Source: Pseudomonadota bacterium (GTDB lineage: Bacteria > Pseudomonadota > Alphaproteobacteria > Caulobacterales > Caulobacteraceae). From it: DNA of 64,000 nt. The position numbers were made by a program, and so were the translations under genes. Every line of letters starts with the position of its first letter. Within the stretch, counting starts at the first letter, position 1. Location of the stretch: positions 674,228 to 738,227 of the forward strand of contig JAFECT010000003.1 of assembly GCA_018241995.1 (NCBI GenBank), written 5' to 3'. This document shows, one piece after another, positions 44,567-54,595 of the stretch. The notes beneath the pieces were generated by a model that was not told where the DNA came from, did no database searches, and was given only the letters and a program-made list of their open reading frames with translations.

Positions 44567-46111
44567 TTGAGCGTCACCGCCCCCCCCGTCGCAGCCGAGG
44601 CCAAGCCGGCCGTCTGGCCGATCACCATCTCGATCATGCTCGCGACGGTGATGAACTCGCTCGACACCACCATCGCCAACGTGGCCCTGCCGCATATGCA
44701 GGGCTCGGTGTCGGCCTCGTCCGAGCAGATCACCTGGGTCCTGACCTCCTACATCGTCGCCACCGCGATCATGACGCCGCTCACCGGCTGGCTGTCGGGC
44801 AAGATCGGGCGAAAGCTGCTTTTCCTGATCTCAATCGCCGGCTTCACCGTGGCCTCGATGCTCTGCGGCATCGCCGGCAGCCTGTTCGAGCTGGTGGGTT
44901 TCCGCCTGCTGCAAGGGGTCTTCGGCGCGGCGCTCATTCCGCTGTCGCAGGCGGTCCTGCTCGACACCTATCCGCGGGAACAGCACGGCCAGGCCATGGC
45001 CATCTGGGGCGCAGGCGCGATCCTGGGCCCCATCCTGGGCCCCGCGCTCGGCGGCTGGCTGACCGACAATCTCAGCTGGCGCTGGGTGTTCTTCATCAAC
45101 CTGCCCATCGGCATCCTCGCCTTCATGGGCGTGTGGCTGTTCATCCACGGCAACAAGCACGACAACCTGAAGCGCTTCGACTTCTTCGGCTTCGGCACGC
45201 TGATCGTCTTCATTGGCGCCTTCCAGCTGATGCTGGACCGCGGCTCCAGTCAGGACTGGTTCTCCTCCACCGAGATCTGGGCCGAGGCGATCATCTCGGT
45301 CATCGCGCTCTACCTGTTCCTGATGCACACCTGGACGGCGAAGAACCCGTTCTTCGACCGGGCGCTGTCGCGCGACCGGAATTTCGTGATCGCGACCGTG
45401 TTCGGTTTTGCGCTGGGGGTGCTGCTGTTCGCGACCCTCGCGCTGCTGCCGCCGATGCTGGAAGTGCTGATGAACTATCCGGTGGTCACCACCGGTCTGG
45501 TCACCATGCCCCGGGGCCTCGGCTCCTTCGCCGCCATGTTCGTGGTCGGGCGGCTGGTCGGGCGGGTCGATACCCGCGCTATCCTGCTGTTCGGCCTCAG
45601 TCTGAACGCCTGGGCGCTGTGGCAGATGACCCACTTCTCGCTCGACATGAACTCGACCCCGATCATCGTCACCGGGATCATCCAGGGCTTCGGCATCGGC
45701 CTGATCTTCGTGCCGCTCTCCACCCTGGCCTTCGCGACCCTGGAGCCGAAGTACCGGGCCGAGGGTTCGGCGGTCTACAACCTGGTGCGCAACCTGGGCT
45801 CCAGCGCCGGCATCTCGATGCTGGTGGCCATGCAGGTGGCCAATGTCGAAGTGGCTCACGCCGACCTCGCCAGCCACATCTCGCCCGACAACCCGCTGGT
45901 CCAGGCCCTGCCGACGGGCATGAACCCCTCGACCGTCTCAGGAGCCGCCGCCCTGAACGGCGAGATCACCCGCCAGGCGACCATGGTGGCCTATATCGAC
46001 GACTTCAAACTGCTGCTTTGGCTGAACTTCGCGGCGGTGCCGCTGCTGCTGCTGATGCGCAAGCCGAAGCAGACGCCCAAGCCCGATCCGGCTCAGGCTC
46101 ACGGCGAGTAG
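44567..46111 (+). CDS. DHA2-family (EmrB-like) drug efflux MFS transporter
   Basis: 514 residues, 14 predicted helices. MNSLDTTIANVALPHMQG is the DHA2 helix-1 motif; GWLSGKIGRKLLFLISI the loop; WGAGAILGPILGPALGGWL motif C. Probably proton-driven drug export across the inner membrane. TTG 44567 has AGGA at 7 nt and is preferred to GTG 44546. No EmrA/HlyD adaptor or TolC-type gene is next to it in the window. Confidence 0.9.
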   Translation: MSVTAPPVAAEAKPAVWPITISIMLATVMNSLDTTIANVALPHMQGSVSASSEQITWVLTSYIVATAIMTPLTGWLSGKIGRKLLFLISIAGFTVASMLCGIAGSLFELVGFRLLQGVFGAALIPLSQAVLLDTYPREQHGQAMAIWGAGAILGPILGPALGGWLTDNLSWRWVFFINLPIGILAFMGVWLFIHGNKHDNLKRFDFFGFGTLIVFIGAFQLMLDRGSSQDWFSSTEIWAEAIISVIALYLFLMHTWTAKNPFFDRALSRDRNFVIATVFGFALGVLLFATLALLPPMLEVLMNYPVVTTGLVTMPRGLGSFAAMFVVGRLVGRVDTRAILLFGLSLNAWALWQMTHFSLDMNSTPIIVTGIIQGFGIGLIFVPLSTLAFATLEPKYRAEGSAVYNLVRNLGSSAGISMLVAMQVANVEVAHADLASHISPDNPLVQALPTGMNPSTVSGAAALNGEITRQATMVAYIDDFKLLLWLNFAAVPLLLLMRKPKQTPKPDPAQAHGE

Positions 46112-46247
46112 GCGCGCCTTGGCGCCGCAGATGCGAACAGCGCTTGCGCAAGCTCGGCGAAACCACTAAACGAAGCGCCTTCCCGCGGGGGCCACGCTAA
46201 GGCTTGCGCGTGAAGATTGCCGGAAAAGCCAGTCTTTTCAACGGTGC

Positions 46248-46323
<76 letters not shown>

Positions 46324-46331
46324 CTTCCTCC

Positions 46332-46937
46332 TCAAGATGATCGCGACTTTCGCCGCTCGGCGAAGGTCCTGAGCGTGACCGAGTAGCGAAGCGCCTCCAT
46401 CGGTGCGATCGAGTGCTGCCATTCGCGCCGCGCCGGGCCGGTCAGCAGATAGGCGGAACGCGGCGCGAGCGGGGCCGAGGTCCGTTCCCATTTCTCCCCG
46501 ATCTGCCGGCGAAAGCGCATGGCGCAGGGCTCGAGCAGCGACACACCGACCACCTTGGCGAACTGCGGCCGGTCGCGATGCCAGCCGATGCCGGCGCCGG
46601 GGTCATAGCGGTTGATCAGCACCTGCACGAAGGCCTCTGGCGGCTCTCCTGACAGGTCGGCGGCGATGGCGCGCACCGGATCGAGCCAGTCCGGGATCGG
46701 CTCCGCCTCGAGCACCGCCCTTTGCCCATAGTCGTAGCGCCAGCCGAAGGCGACGACCTGGCGGTGCGCCTCGTGACCTTGGAATTCGAACGGCTTGAAG
46801 GGCAGGGCGCCGATCGTTTCGGCCAGATTGCGCTCCTGCTCGACCGTCAACGCGTCGGCGCGATAGCTGAGGCCTTCGGGCGGGGCGGGCGCGGCGCGCA
46901 CGGAGGCGCCGAAAAGGTCGGGTTGCAACAAGCTCAC
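46332..46937 (-). CDS. AlkB-like 2-oxoglutarate/Fe(II) dioxygenase
   Basis: About 201 residues. QVLINRYDPGAGIGWHRDRP carries the iron H-x-D motif; REWQHSIAP has the distal His; LRYSVTLRTF the 2-oxoglutarate-binding Arg pair. Likely repairs alkylated DNA/RNA or modifies tRNA. Start uncertain: GTG 46937 or 46973, or a TTG just inside, and no ribosome site stands out. Ends 8 bp from the tRNA gene, which it reads towards. Confidence 0.85.
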   Translation of the reverse strand: MSLLQPDLFGASVRAAPAPPEGLSYRADALTVEQERNLAETIGALPFKPFEFQGHEAHRQVVAFGWRYDYGQRAVLEAEPIPDWLDPVRAIAADLSGEPPEAFVQVLINRYDPGAGIGWHRDRPQFAKVVGVSLLEPCAMRFRRQIGEKWERTSAPLAPRSAYLLTGPARREWQHSIAPMEALRYSVTLRTFAERRKSRSS

Positions 46938-47080
46938 GCAAGGGAAATAGGGTCTGACCCCGCGGCCCGCCACGGCAATGCGTCAACCTGGCCCAAGCCC
47001 TGGAACGCAAGCGCGCCGCCGCGCCTTTAGGGAGCATCCGCCGCCCTCGCAGGCGGCTCCCTCATATCCGGAGCCACAAT

Positions 47081-47662
47081 ATGTCCGAGACCGAAAAGCT
47101 CGACGCCGTCGCCCTGCTCAAGGCCGACCATCGCAAGGTCGAGGAGCTGTTCGCCCAGTTCGAGAAGGCCCGCGGGGTCGAGCGCAAGCGCGCCCTGGCC
47201 ACCCAGATCTGCACCGAACTGACGGTGCACACCATGATCGAGGAAGAGATCTTCTACCCCGCCTGCAAGGGCAAGGTTGAGGACGACCTCGTCGCCGAAG
47301 CCTATGTCGAGCATGACGCGGCCAAGGTGCTGATCGCCCAGATCGAGGAAGGCGGGCCGGAAGAGGAATTCTACGACGCCAAGGTCAAGGTGCTGTCGGA
47401 GGAGATCGAGCACCACGTCGAGGAGGAGGAGAAGCGGGTCGAGGGCATGTTCTCCCAGGCGCGCAAGGCCGGGCTCGACATGGATGCGCTGGGCGAGCAG
47501 ATGGCCGCGCGCAAGCAGGCGCTGATGGCCCAGATCAAGGCGCAGGGCGTTCCGGCGCCGGAAGTCCGCACCTTCACGGCGGTCGACCTCGAGGAGGTTC
47601 CTGTCGATGAGACCGGCGCGTCCGGCCAAGACGGCGAGCAGCCCGGTCTCGGCCAGCGCTAA
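47081..47662 (+). CDS. Hemerythrin HHE-domain protein
   Basis: 193 residues. Diiron motifs KADHRKVEELF (His17), ELTVHTMIEEEIFYPA, YVEHDAAKVLI and IEHHVEEEEKRVE in a four-helix bundle, then a Lys/Ala-rich helix and a flexible acidic tail. Cytoplasmic; O2, NO or iron sensing/storage are possible roles. ATG 47081 follows GGAG at longer spacing. Confidence 0.9.
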   Translation: MSETEKLDAVALLKADHRKVEELFAQFEKARGVERKRALATQICTELTVHTMIEEEIFYPACKGKVEDDLVAEAYVEHDAAKVLIAQIEEGGPEEEFYDAKVKVLSEEIEHHVEEEEKRVEGMFSQARKAGLDMDALGEQMAARKQALMAQIKAQGVPAPEVRTFTAVDLEEVPVDETGASGQDGEQPGLGQR

Positions 47663-47683
47663 GGCCTGCGCGGCGGGGGCGAC

Positions 47684-48187
47684 CTAGCCGAGGCGCTCGT
47701 TCATCAGGCGCAGCGCCGCCTCGATCGCCCCCAGCCGGACCCGCGTGCGGCCCTGGTCGCCGAGGTCGAGCCGGCGGCAGGCGGTCGGCTGTCCGCGAGC
47801 GGCGACGGCCATATAGACCCGCCCGGGTGGCTCGTCCGGGGCGCCCCTGCCGGCATAGCCCGTGATCGCCGCGGCGAGGTCGGCGCGGGACCTCGCACGA
47901 GCGCCCTCGGCCATGGCGCGGGCCACCGGCTCGCTGACGGCGGAATAGGCCTCGATCAGGTTCGCGCCCACGCCCAGCATCCGGATCTTGGATTCTTCGG
48001 TGTAGGTCACCCAGCCCTGGCTGAAGACGTGACCGAACCCTTCCACATCGGTCAGCACCGAGGCCAGGAGGCCTCCGGTGCAGCTTTCCGCCGTCGCGAC
48101 CGTCCAGTCATGCTCCGCCGCGCGGCGCAGGAAGGCGGTGGCCTCCCGCTCGATCTCGTCGCCCAGCCGGGCCAGCAGACTCGTCAT
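47684..48187 (-). CDS. CinA C-terminal domain amidohydrolase (PncC-like)
   Basis: 167 residues, stand-alone CinA/PncC domain. TVATAESCTGGLLASVLTDV is the signature; YTEESKIRMLGV, ITGYAG and GRVYMAVA follow. PncC deamidates nicotinamide mononucleotide. Here ITGYAGRGAPD replaces the usual ITGIAGPGG, a modest change near the active site. ATG 48187 follows GAGAGGTG. Convergent with hemerythrin, divergent from pyrophosphatase. Confidence 0.85.
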   Translation of the reverse strand: MTSLLARLGDEIEREATAFLRRAAEHDWTVATAESCTGGLLASVLTDVEGFGHVFSQGWVTYTEESKIRMLGVGANLIEAYSAVSEPVARAMAEGARARSRADLAAAITGYAGRGAPDEPPGRVYMAVAARGQPTACRRLDLGDQGRTRVRLGAIEAALRLMNERLG

Positions 48188-48291
48188 CGCGCACCTCTCG
48201 GCGCCGAAACGCGCGACAGTCCGGTTCGGAACCATTCCGGGCTCTGGCGGCATTTTTTCTCGAGCGTTCTCATCGCCGGGAGTTGCGCGCC

Positions 48292-48879
48292 ATGGACCTG
48301 ACCGCCATTCCACACCGCCTGAACGAGGCGACCGGCCTCGTGCGCGCCGTGATCGAGGTCCCGAGCGGCACGCGGTGCAAGTACAGCTACGATCCTGAGA
48401 CCGAAGCCTTCGAGTTCGATCAGCTGTTGCCCGAGGGCATGACCTGGCCGCTGGAGTTCGGCTTCATCCCCGCCACTCTCGGCGACGACGGCGATCCGCT
48501 CGACATCATGGTGCTGAGCGACGAGCCACTGCCGGTCGGCGCAATCGCGAGCGTACGGCTGATCGGCGTGCTGGAGGCGGTTCAGACCGAACACGGAGAG
48601 AGCCTTCGCAACGACCGGCTGCTGGCGGTGACCGAGGAGACGCACCGCTACGCCGGAGTGAAGACGGTCGAAGACCTGGGACCGAAGTTCCTGGAGCACC
48701 TGACCCGCTTCTGGGTCGCTTACAATGATCTGCGCGGCCGCCGCTTTGAGGCCCAGGGCGTACGCTCCGCGGAGGAGGCGATGGCGCTGATCCGCCGCCA
48801 ACCCGGCGGCGGTCCCTTCGCCCAGGCGGAGAGCGCGCCTAAGCCGTCGGAGGGTCCAGACCGGGGCGCCACGCACTGA
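48292..48879 (+). CDS. ppa: Inorganic pyrophosphatase, class I
   Basis: 195 residues. The metal site DGDPLDIMVLSDEPL is the family signature; KYSYDPETEAFEFDQLLPEG and the C-terminal FWVAYNDLRGRRFEAQG agree, though the protein has a Gly/Pro-rich tail beyond the usual ~175-residue end and some unusual residues, so it may be a divergent or second pyrophosphatase. GGGAG precedes ATG 48292. Confidence 0.88.
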   Translation: MDLTAIPHRLNEATGLVRAVIEVPSGTRCKYSYDPETEAFEFDQLLPEGMTWPLEFGFIPATLGDDGDPLDIMVLSDEPLPVGAIASVRLIGVLEAVQTEHGESLRNDRLLAVTEETHRYAGVKTVEDLGPKFLEHLTRFWVAYNDLRGRRFEAQGVRSAEEAMALIRRQPGGGPFAQAESAPKPSEGPDRGATH

Positions 48880-48918
48880 CCGGCGCAACGCAAGGGTAAG
48901 CGTGGGCGTTCGAACCGG

Positions 48919-49410
48919 ATGAGCCTGCTGCACGCGTTCATCGGACCTGAGGATGGCAGCGCCACCTGGTGGCAGCTGTCGTTGCGCGCCCTGATCCTGT
49001 TCGTGGCCGGCGTCGCCTTCCTGCGCATCGCCGGACGGCGGACCTTCTCCCAGGCCACGCCGCTCGACATCGTCGTGGCCCTGATCATCGGTTCGAACCT
49101 CAGCCGGATCATGACGGGCAAGGCGCCGGTGCTGCCGGGCCTGGCGGCGACCCTGACGCTGGTCTGCCTGCACCGCATCCTGGCCATGGCGACCCTGCGT
49201 TGGGGCCTGCTGTCCCGCTGGCTCAAGTCCAAGCCGGTCGTGCTGGTGCGCGACGGCAAGGCGGACGAGCAGGCGATGAAGCGTCACGGCCTGTCGCGCG
49301 AAGACCTGCTGGAGAGCCTGAGGCTGGAACAGGCCGATCGCGTCGAAGACGTGAAGCTCGCGACCCTGGAGGGCGGCGGGCGGATCAGCGTCGTGCGCGC
49401 GGACAAATAG
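48919..49410 (+). CDS. YetF/DUF421-like membrane protein
   Basis: 163 residues. Two or three N-terminal membrane helices (LRALILFVAGVAFLRIAGRR, LDIVVALIIGSNLSRIMTG) and a cytoplasmic domain SKPVVLVRDGKADEQAMKRH with SREDLLESLRLEQADRVEDV typical of DUF421. Role unknown in the family. 39 bp after ppa; stop is 3 bp from the convergent uxuB stop. Confidence 0.83.
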   Translation: MSLLHAFIGPEDGSATWWQLSLRALILFVAGVAFLRIAGRRTFSQATPLDIVVALIIGSNLSRIMTGKAPVLPGLAATLTLVCLHRILAMATLRWGLLSRWLKSKPVVLVRDGKADEQAMKRHGLSREDLLESLRLEQADRVEDVKLATLEGGGRISVVRADK

Positions 49411-49413
49411 GCC

Positions 49414-50856
49414 TCAGGCGACGAGCTTCGCATAGGCCCGCTCCAGCGCTTGCCGGAAGGGTGAGGCGGGCAGGTCATGGCGGAACACCGGCTCAAGCGC
49501 CAGGAACAGCCCGACGTCGCGGGCGGCATCGCCCGTGCAGGCGGCTCCCGCAGCCATCAACGTCTGCGCCATCGGATCCACCGGGCGCTCGCCCGAACGG
49601 GCGCAGCCCACAATGAAGCGCATCCAGGCGGCGATCGGCCTGGCGAGGCGATCCAGCGGACGGCCCGCGCTCAGCGCATCGCGCACCGTGCCCAGGAGGC
49701 GCACCGGCAGCTTCTGCGAGCCGTCCCAGGCGATCTGACCGAGCAGGTGCCGGATCGAGGGATTGCGGAAGCGACCCAGTACGTCGTCGATGTAGCGGTC
49801 GAGGTCGAGCCCGCGCGGCGCCGTGAGCGTGGGCTTGATGTCCTCGATCATCAGGGTGCGTAAGAACGACGCCAGGGCCTGATCACCCATCGCCTCGGCC
49901 ACCGTCTCGTGACCCGCCAGCAGGCCCAGGTAGGCGAGGGAGGAATGGGCGCCGTTCAGCAGGCGCAGCTTCGCACGGTCGAAGGCGGAGACATCGTCGG
50001 TCAGGGTCACGCCCACCCGGCCGAGGTCGGGGCCGTCCGGCCCCAGCACGTCCTCGACCACCCATTGGGTGAAGACCTCGCGCTGGATCGGCCAGGCGTC
50101 ATAGAGGCCCAGCGCCTCGGCGGCGCGGGCGCGCAGGGCGTCGTCGGTAGCGGGCGTGATGGCGTCGACCATGGAGCGGGGGAAGCGCGCCTCGCCCTCG
50201 ATCCACGCGGCCAGTCCCGGATCGCGCGCGCTGGCGAACGCGGTGACCGCGGCGGCGAGCTTGCGGCCATTGTCGGGAAGGTTGTCGCAGCTCAGCACGG
50301 TGAAGGGTTTCAAGCCGGTCGCGCGGCGCCGGCGCAGGCCCTCCGCCAGCCAGCCGATCACGCTGAGGGGCGCGGCGTCGGGTTGCTCGAGGTCGTGGCG
50401 CACATCCGGATGGTCGAAGTCGAGCGTCCCGTCGCCGGCCAGGCAGTAGCCCTTCTCGGTCACGGTAAGGGTGACCAGCCGCGTCGCCTCTGTCGCTAGC
50501 CGGGCGAACACCGCCTCCGGCTGCTCCGGCGCCACCATCAGTTCGCGGATCGACCCAATCACCCGCCAGCGCACATCTCCGCCCATCAGAGCCAGGCCGT
50601 AGAGGCCGTCCTGGGGCTGCAGCGCATCGCGCACGTCAGGGGTCTTCAACGACACGGCCGATATGCCCCAGCGCGGATCGCCCCCGAGCAGGTCATCGAA
50701 ATAGGACGCCTGGTGCGCGCGATGGAAGGCGCCGGGGCCGAAATGGATCACGCCGATGCTGACACCGGTATCATCCTTGCCGTACAAAGGTCGCGCAACG
50801 CCGGGATCGAGGCGGGCCAGGGTGGCTCGGGAAAGGCGGGGCGGCTGGGCGCTCAC
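49414..50856 (-). CDS. uxuB: Mannitol dehydrogenase family, probable fructuronate reductase
   Basis: 480 residues. GVIHFGPGAFHRAHQASYFD binds NAD(H); FDRAKLRLLNGAHSSLAYLG is the catalytic Lys-Asn-His segment. Reduces fructuronate to mannonate. The name fructuronate reductase, rather than mannitol dehydrogenase, rests on the divergent uxaC gene 68 bp away. No uxuA, kduI or kdgK is seen here. Confidence 0.88.
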   Translation of the reverse strand: MSAQPPRLSRATLARLDPGVARPLYGKDDTGVSIGVIHFGPGAFHRAHQASYFDDLLGGDPRWGISAVSLKTPDVRDALQPQDGLYGLALMGGDVRWRVIGSIRELMVAPEQPEAVFARLATEATRLVTLTVTEKGYCLAGDGTLDFDHPDVRHDLEQPDAAPLSVIGWLAEGLRRRRATGLKPFTVLSCDNLPDNGRKLAAAVTAFASARDPGLAAWIEGEARFPRSMVDAITPATDDALRARAAEALGLYDAWPIQREVFTQWVVEDVLGPDGPDLGRVGVTLTDDVSAFDRAKLRLLNGAHSSLAYLGLLAGHETVAEAMGDQALASFLRTLMIEDIKPTLTAPRGLDLDRYIDDVLGRFRNPSIRHLLGQIAWDGSQKLPVRLLGTVRDALSAGRPLDRLARPIAAWMRFIVGCARSGERPVDPMAQTLMAAGAACTGDAARDVGLFLALEPVFRHDLPASPFRQALERAYAKLVA

Positions 50857-50924
50857 GGGCTGTCCTTCGATAGCAGTCAGGCGAGGGCGTCGGCCCGGAG
50901 CCGCAAGAGGTATAGATTGGGACC

Positions 50925-52376
50925 ATGGCCGTGAAGACGCTGAAGCTCGACGAGGACCGGCTGTTTCCCGCTGATCCGGGAACGCGGGCCGTCGCGCGGC
51001 GCCTCTATGCCGAGGTGAAGGCCCTGCCGATCGTCAGCCCGCATGGCCACACCGATCCGTCGTGGTTCTCCACCAACGCGCCCTTCGCCAATGCGACCGA
51101 GCTTCTCCTGGCGCCGGACCACTACCTGTTCCGCATGCTCTACAGCCAGGGCGTGCCATTGGAGGCCCTGGGCGTGCCGTTGGCTGGGGGGCCGAGTTCG
51201 GCCGATCCGCGCGCCGCGTGGCGGCTCTTCTCCAAGCACTGGCGCCTGTTCCGCGGCACGCCGTCGGCGATCTGGCTGAACCACGTATTCGCCGAAGTGT
51301 TCGGCTTCGACGTCGCCTTCGGGCCCGAGACCGCCGACCTTTATTTCGACCGCGTCGGCGAGGCCCTGGCGACCGAGGCCTTCCGACCGCGCGCCCTGTT
51401 CGATCGCTTCAACATCGAACTGCTGGCCACGACCGAGGGGCCGACCGACACGCTCGACCACCACCACGCCATCCGCGCCTCCGGCTGGAAGGGCAGGGTG
51501 GTCACCGCCTATCGCCCCGATCCCGTGATCGATGCGGAGCATGAGGCCTTCGCCGGCTCGCTGCGCCGGTTTGGCGAGATCACCGGCCAGGACGTCTGGT
51601 CCTGGCGCGGCTATCTGGAGGCGCACCGCTTGCGCAGGCAGGACTTCACCGCCGCGGGCGCGACCTCGACCGACCACGGTCATCCCACCGCCCGCACTTC
51701 CGACCTGTCGCCCTCCGATACAGAGGCCCTGTTCCAGCGCATCCTGAGACCCGAGGTCAGTGCGGCCGATGCGGAGCTGTTCCGCGCCCAGATGTTGACC
51801 GAGATGGCCCGCATGAGCCTGGACGACGGGCTGGTGATGCAGATCCACCCCGGCTCGTTCCGCAATCACAACCGCCTGCTCCACAGCCGCTTCGGCCGCG
51901 ACAAGGGCGCCGACATCCCGACCCGCACCGACTATGTCGCGGCGCTGAAACCCCTGCTCGACCGCTTCGGCAATGAGCCGGACCTCGGCCTGATCGTCTT
52001 CACCCTGGATGAAAGCGCCTACGCCCGCGAGCTGGCGCCGCTGGCCGGCCACTATCCGTGTCTGAAGCTCGGCCCCGCCTGGTGGTTCCACGACAGCCCC
52101 GAGGGGATGCGCCGCTTTCGCGAACAGACCACCGAGACGGCGGGGTTCTACAACACCGTGGGCTTCAACGACGACACGCGCGCCTTCCTCTCCATCCCCG
52201 CCCGCCACGACGTGGCCCGGCGCGTGGACTGCGCCTTCCTGGCCCGGCTGGTGGCCGAGCACCGCCTGGACGAGGACGAGGCCGCCGAGGTCGCCCACGA
52301 CCTTGCCTATCGCCTGGTCAAACAGGCCTATCGGCTGGACGAACCTGCCGCGGCGCTCCGCAGCGCAGCGTCGTAA
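50925..52376 (+). CDS. uxaC: Glucuronate (uronate) isomerase
   Basis: 483 residues. LPIVSPHGHTDPSWFS holds the metal His pair; WLNHVFAEVFGF, LLATTEGPTDTLDHHHAIRA and GFNDDTRAFLSIPARHDVAR are family blocks. Isomerises D-glucuronate to D-fructuronate (and galacturonate to tagaturonate). Divergent from uxuB, giving the first two steps of hexuronate breakdown. Confidence 0.95.
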   Translation: MAVKTLKLDEDRLFPADPGTRAVARRLYAEVKALPIVSPHGHTDPSWFSTNAPFANATELLLAPDHYLFRMLYSQGVPLEALGVPLAGGPSSADPRAAWRLFSKHWRLFRGTPSAIWLNHVFAEVFGFDVAFGPETADLYFDRVGEALATEAFRPRALFDRFNIELLATTEGPTDTLDHHHAIRASGWKGRVVTAYRPDPVIDAEHEAFAGSLRRFGEITGQDVWSWRGYLEAHRLRRQDFTAAGATSTDHGHPTARTSDLSPSDTEALFQRILRPEVSAADAELFRAQMLTEMARMSLDDGLVMQIHPGSFRNHNRLLHSRFGRDKGADIPTRTDYVAALKPLLDRFGNEPDLGLIVFTLDESAYARELAPLAGHYPCLKLGPAWWFHDSPEGMRRFREQTTETAGFYNTVGFNDDTRAFLSIPARHDVARRVDCAFLARLVAEHRLDEDEAAEVAHDLAYRLVKQAYRLDEPAAALRSAAS

Positions 52377-52441
52377 GCTTTACATGGATCGCTGTGAGGG
52401 TGAGGTGCTAGAGCCTGCGCCTGACCACGGAAAGGCCTCCC

Positions 52442-54595
52442 ATGCAGCGTGTCCGGATCGGCGGGCTTCAGATCGCGCCCGAGCTCCATGCCTTCGTCGC
52501 CGAAGAAGCGGCGCCGGGTTCCGGGCGGCAGGCTGACGCCTTCTGGCAGGGGCTGGACCGGATTGTCGCCGCGTTCGCGCCGAAGAACCGCGCGCTGCTG
52601 GCCGAGCGCGATCGGCTGCAGGACGAGATCGACCGCTGGCATGTGCAGCATCCGGCGCCCTTCGACGCGGAGGCCTACGAGGCCTTCCTGCGCGGCATCG
52701 GTTATCTGAAGCCTGAGCCGCAGCCGTTTGAGATCACGACGGAAAACGTCGATGCTGAAATCGCCTTGGTGGCCGGCCCCCAGCTGGTCGTGCCCCTGAC
52801 CAACGCCCGCTATGCTCTGAACGCCGCCAACGCGCGCTGGGGCAGCCTCTACGACGCGCTCTACGGCACGGACGCCATCCCCGGCGAGCGCAAGGCCGGC
52901 GGCTACGACCCCGAGCGCGGCGCGAAGGTGATCGCCTGGGCGCGGCGTTTCCTCGACGAGACGGCGCCCCTGGCCGAGGGCTCGCATGCCGAGGTCGCGG
53001 TCTATTCCGTGGCTGACGGCGACCTTCTGGCCACCCTGAAGGACGGTCGCTGCTTTGGCCTGCGCCGGCCGGACCAGTTCGCGGGCTATCGGGGGGAGGC
53101 CGGGGCGCCCTCCGCCGTTCTGCTGGCGAATCATGGGCTGCACGCCGAGATCGTCATCGACCGCTCCAGTCCCATTGGCCAGACCGACGCGGCCGGAGTC
53201 GCCGACGTGGTCCTGGAGGCCGCGCTCTCGGCCATCATGGATGCGGAGGACTCCGTCGCCGCGGTGGACGCCGCCGACAAGGTGGGGGTCTATCGCAACT
53301 GGCTGGGGCTGATGACCGGCGGGCTTTCCGCGAGCTTCGAGAAGGGCGGCAGGACGCTGCAGCGGCGGCTGGATGAGGACCGCAGCTACGCCGCGCCGGA
53401 CGGCTCGGCCCTGGTCCTGCACGGGCGCAGCCTGATGCTGACCAGGAACGTCGGCCTGCACCTGACCACCGACGCGGTTCTCGATGGGGACGGCAATGAA
53501 ATCCCGGAGAACATCCTCGACCTGGCCATGACCGGCCTGATCGGGCGCCACGACCTGAACCGGACCTCGGGGCCGAAGAACAGCCGCGCCGGATCGGTCT
53601 ATGTGGTGCGGCCGAAGATGCATGGGCCCGACGAGGTCGCCTTCGCCAACGCCCTGTTCGACGCGGTAGAGGACCTCTGCGCCCTGCCGCGCAACACGCT
53701 GAAGATGGGCATCATGGACGAGGAGCGCCGCACCTCGGCCAACCTCGCCGCCTGCATCCATGCGGCGCGCGAGCGGGTGATGTTCATCAACACGGGCTTC
53801 CTGGATCGCACCGGCGACGAGATTCACACCTCGATGGCGGCGGGGCCGATGCTGCGCAAGGACGCGATCAAGCAGACCGGCTGGATCAAGGCCTATGAGG
53901 ACCGCAACGTCGATATCGGCCTGGCCTGCGGCCTCGTCGGGCGGGCCCAGATCGGCAAGGGCATGTGGGCGGCGCCCGACCGCATGGCCGACATGCTGGC
54001 CCAGAAGGCGGCGCACCCGATGGCGGGCGCCTCGACCGCCTGGGTGCCGTCTCCGACCGCGGCGGTGCTGCACGCGACGCACTACCACCAGGTCGACGTG
54101 GCCGAGCGCCAGCGCGAACTGGCCGGGCGCGCGCCGACGGGTCTGAGGCCGCTGCTGACCCCGCCGCTGGCGCCCGGGAAGAACTGGTCGCCTGAGGAGG
54201 TGAGGGAAGAGCTGGAGAACAACGCCCAGGGCATCCTCGGCTACGTCGTGCGCTGGGTGGACCAGGGCGTCGGCTGCTCCAAGGTGCCCGACATCCACGA
54301 CGTGGGTCTGATGGAGGATCGCGCGACGCTCCGCATCTCCAGCCAGCACATCGCCAACTGGCTGCGCCACGGCGTGACCACGCAAGCCGAGGTGATGGAC
54401 ACGCTCAAGCGCATGGCGGTGGTCGTCGACCGCCAGAACGCGGGCGACCCGCTGTACCGGCCCATGGCGCTGGACTTCGACGGCCCGGCTTTCAAGGCGG
54501 CGTGCGCGCTGGTGTTCGAGGGCGAGGCCCAGCCGAACGGCTACACCGAGTGGCTGCTGACCGGGTGGCGGAAGAAGGCGAAGGCCGGGGCCTAG
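52442..54595 (+). CDS. glcB: Malate synthase G
   Basis: 717 residues, the long G-type. [30 protein letters not shown] (catalytic region), [18 protein letters not shown] and [14 protein letters not shown] are conserved; [15 protein letters not shown] comes later. Condenses glyoxylate with acetyl-CoA to malate. GGAAAGG precedes ATG 52442. Its TAG shares CTAG with the stop of the convergent GMC oxidoreductase gene. No isocitrate lyase or glycolate oxidase gene is visible nearby. Confidence 0.96.
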   Translation: MQRVRIGGLQIAPELHAFVAEEAAPGSGRQADAFWQGLDRIVAAFAPKNRALLAERDRLQDEIDRWHVQHPAPFDAEAYEAFLRGIGYLKPEPQPFEITTENVDAEIALVAGPQLVVPLTNARYALNAANARWGSLYDALYGTDAIPGERKAGGYDPERGAKVIAWARRFLDETAPLAEGSHAEVAVYSVADGDLLATLKDGRCFGLRRPDQFAGYRGEAGAPSAVLLANHGLHAEIVIDRSSPIGQTDAAGVADVVLEAALSAIMDAEDSVAAVDAADKVGVYRNWLGLMTGGLSASFEKGGRTLQRRLDEDRSYAAPDGSALVLHGRSLMLTRNVGLHLTTDAVLDGDGNEIPENILDLAMTGLIGRHDLNRTSGPKNSRAGSVYVVRPKMHGPDEVAFANALFDAVEDLCALPRNTLKMGIMDEERRTSANLAACIHAARERVMFINTGFLDRTGDEIHTSMAAGPMLRKDAIKQTGWIKAYEDRNVDIGLACGLVGRAQIGKGMWAAPDRMADMLAQKAAHPMAGASTAWVPSPTAAVLHATHYHQVDVAERQRELAGRAPTGLRPLLTPPLAPGKNWSPEEVREELENNAQGILGYVVRWVDQGVGCSKVPDIHDVGLMEDRATLRISSQHIANWLRHGVTTQAEVMDTLKRMAVVVDRQNAGDPLYRPMALDFDGPAFKAACALVFEGEAQPNGYTEWLLTGWRKKAKAGA

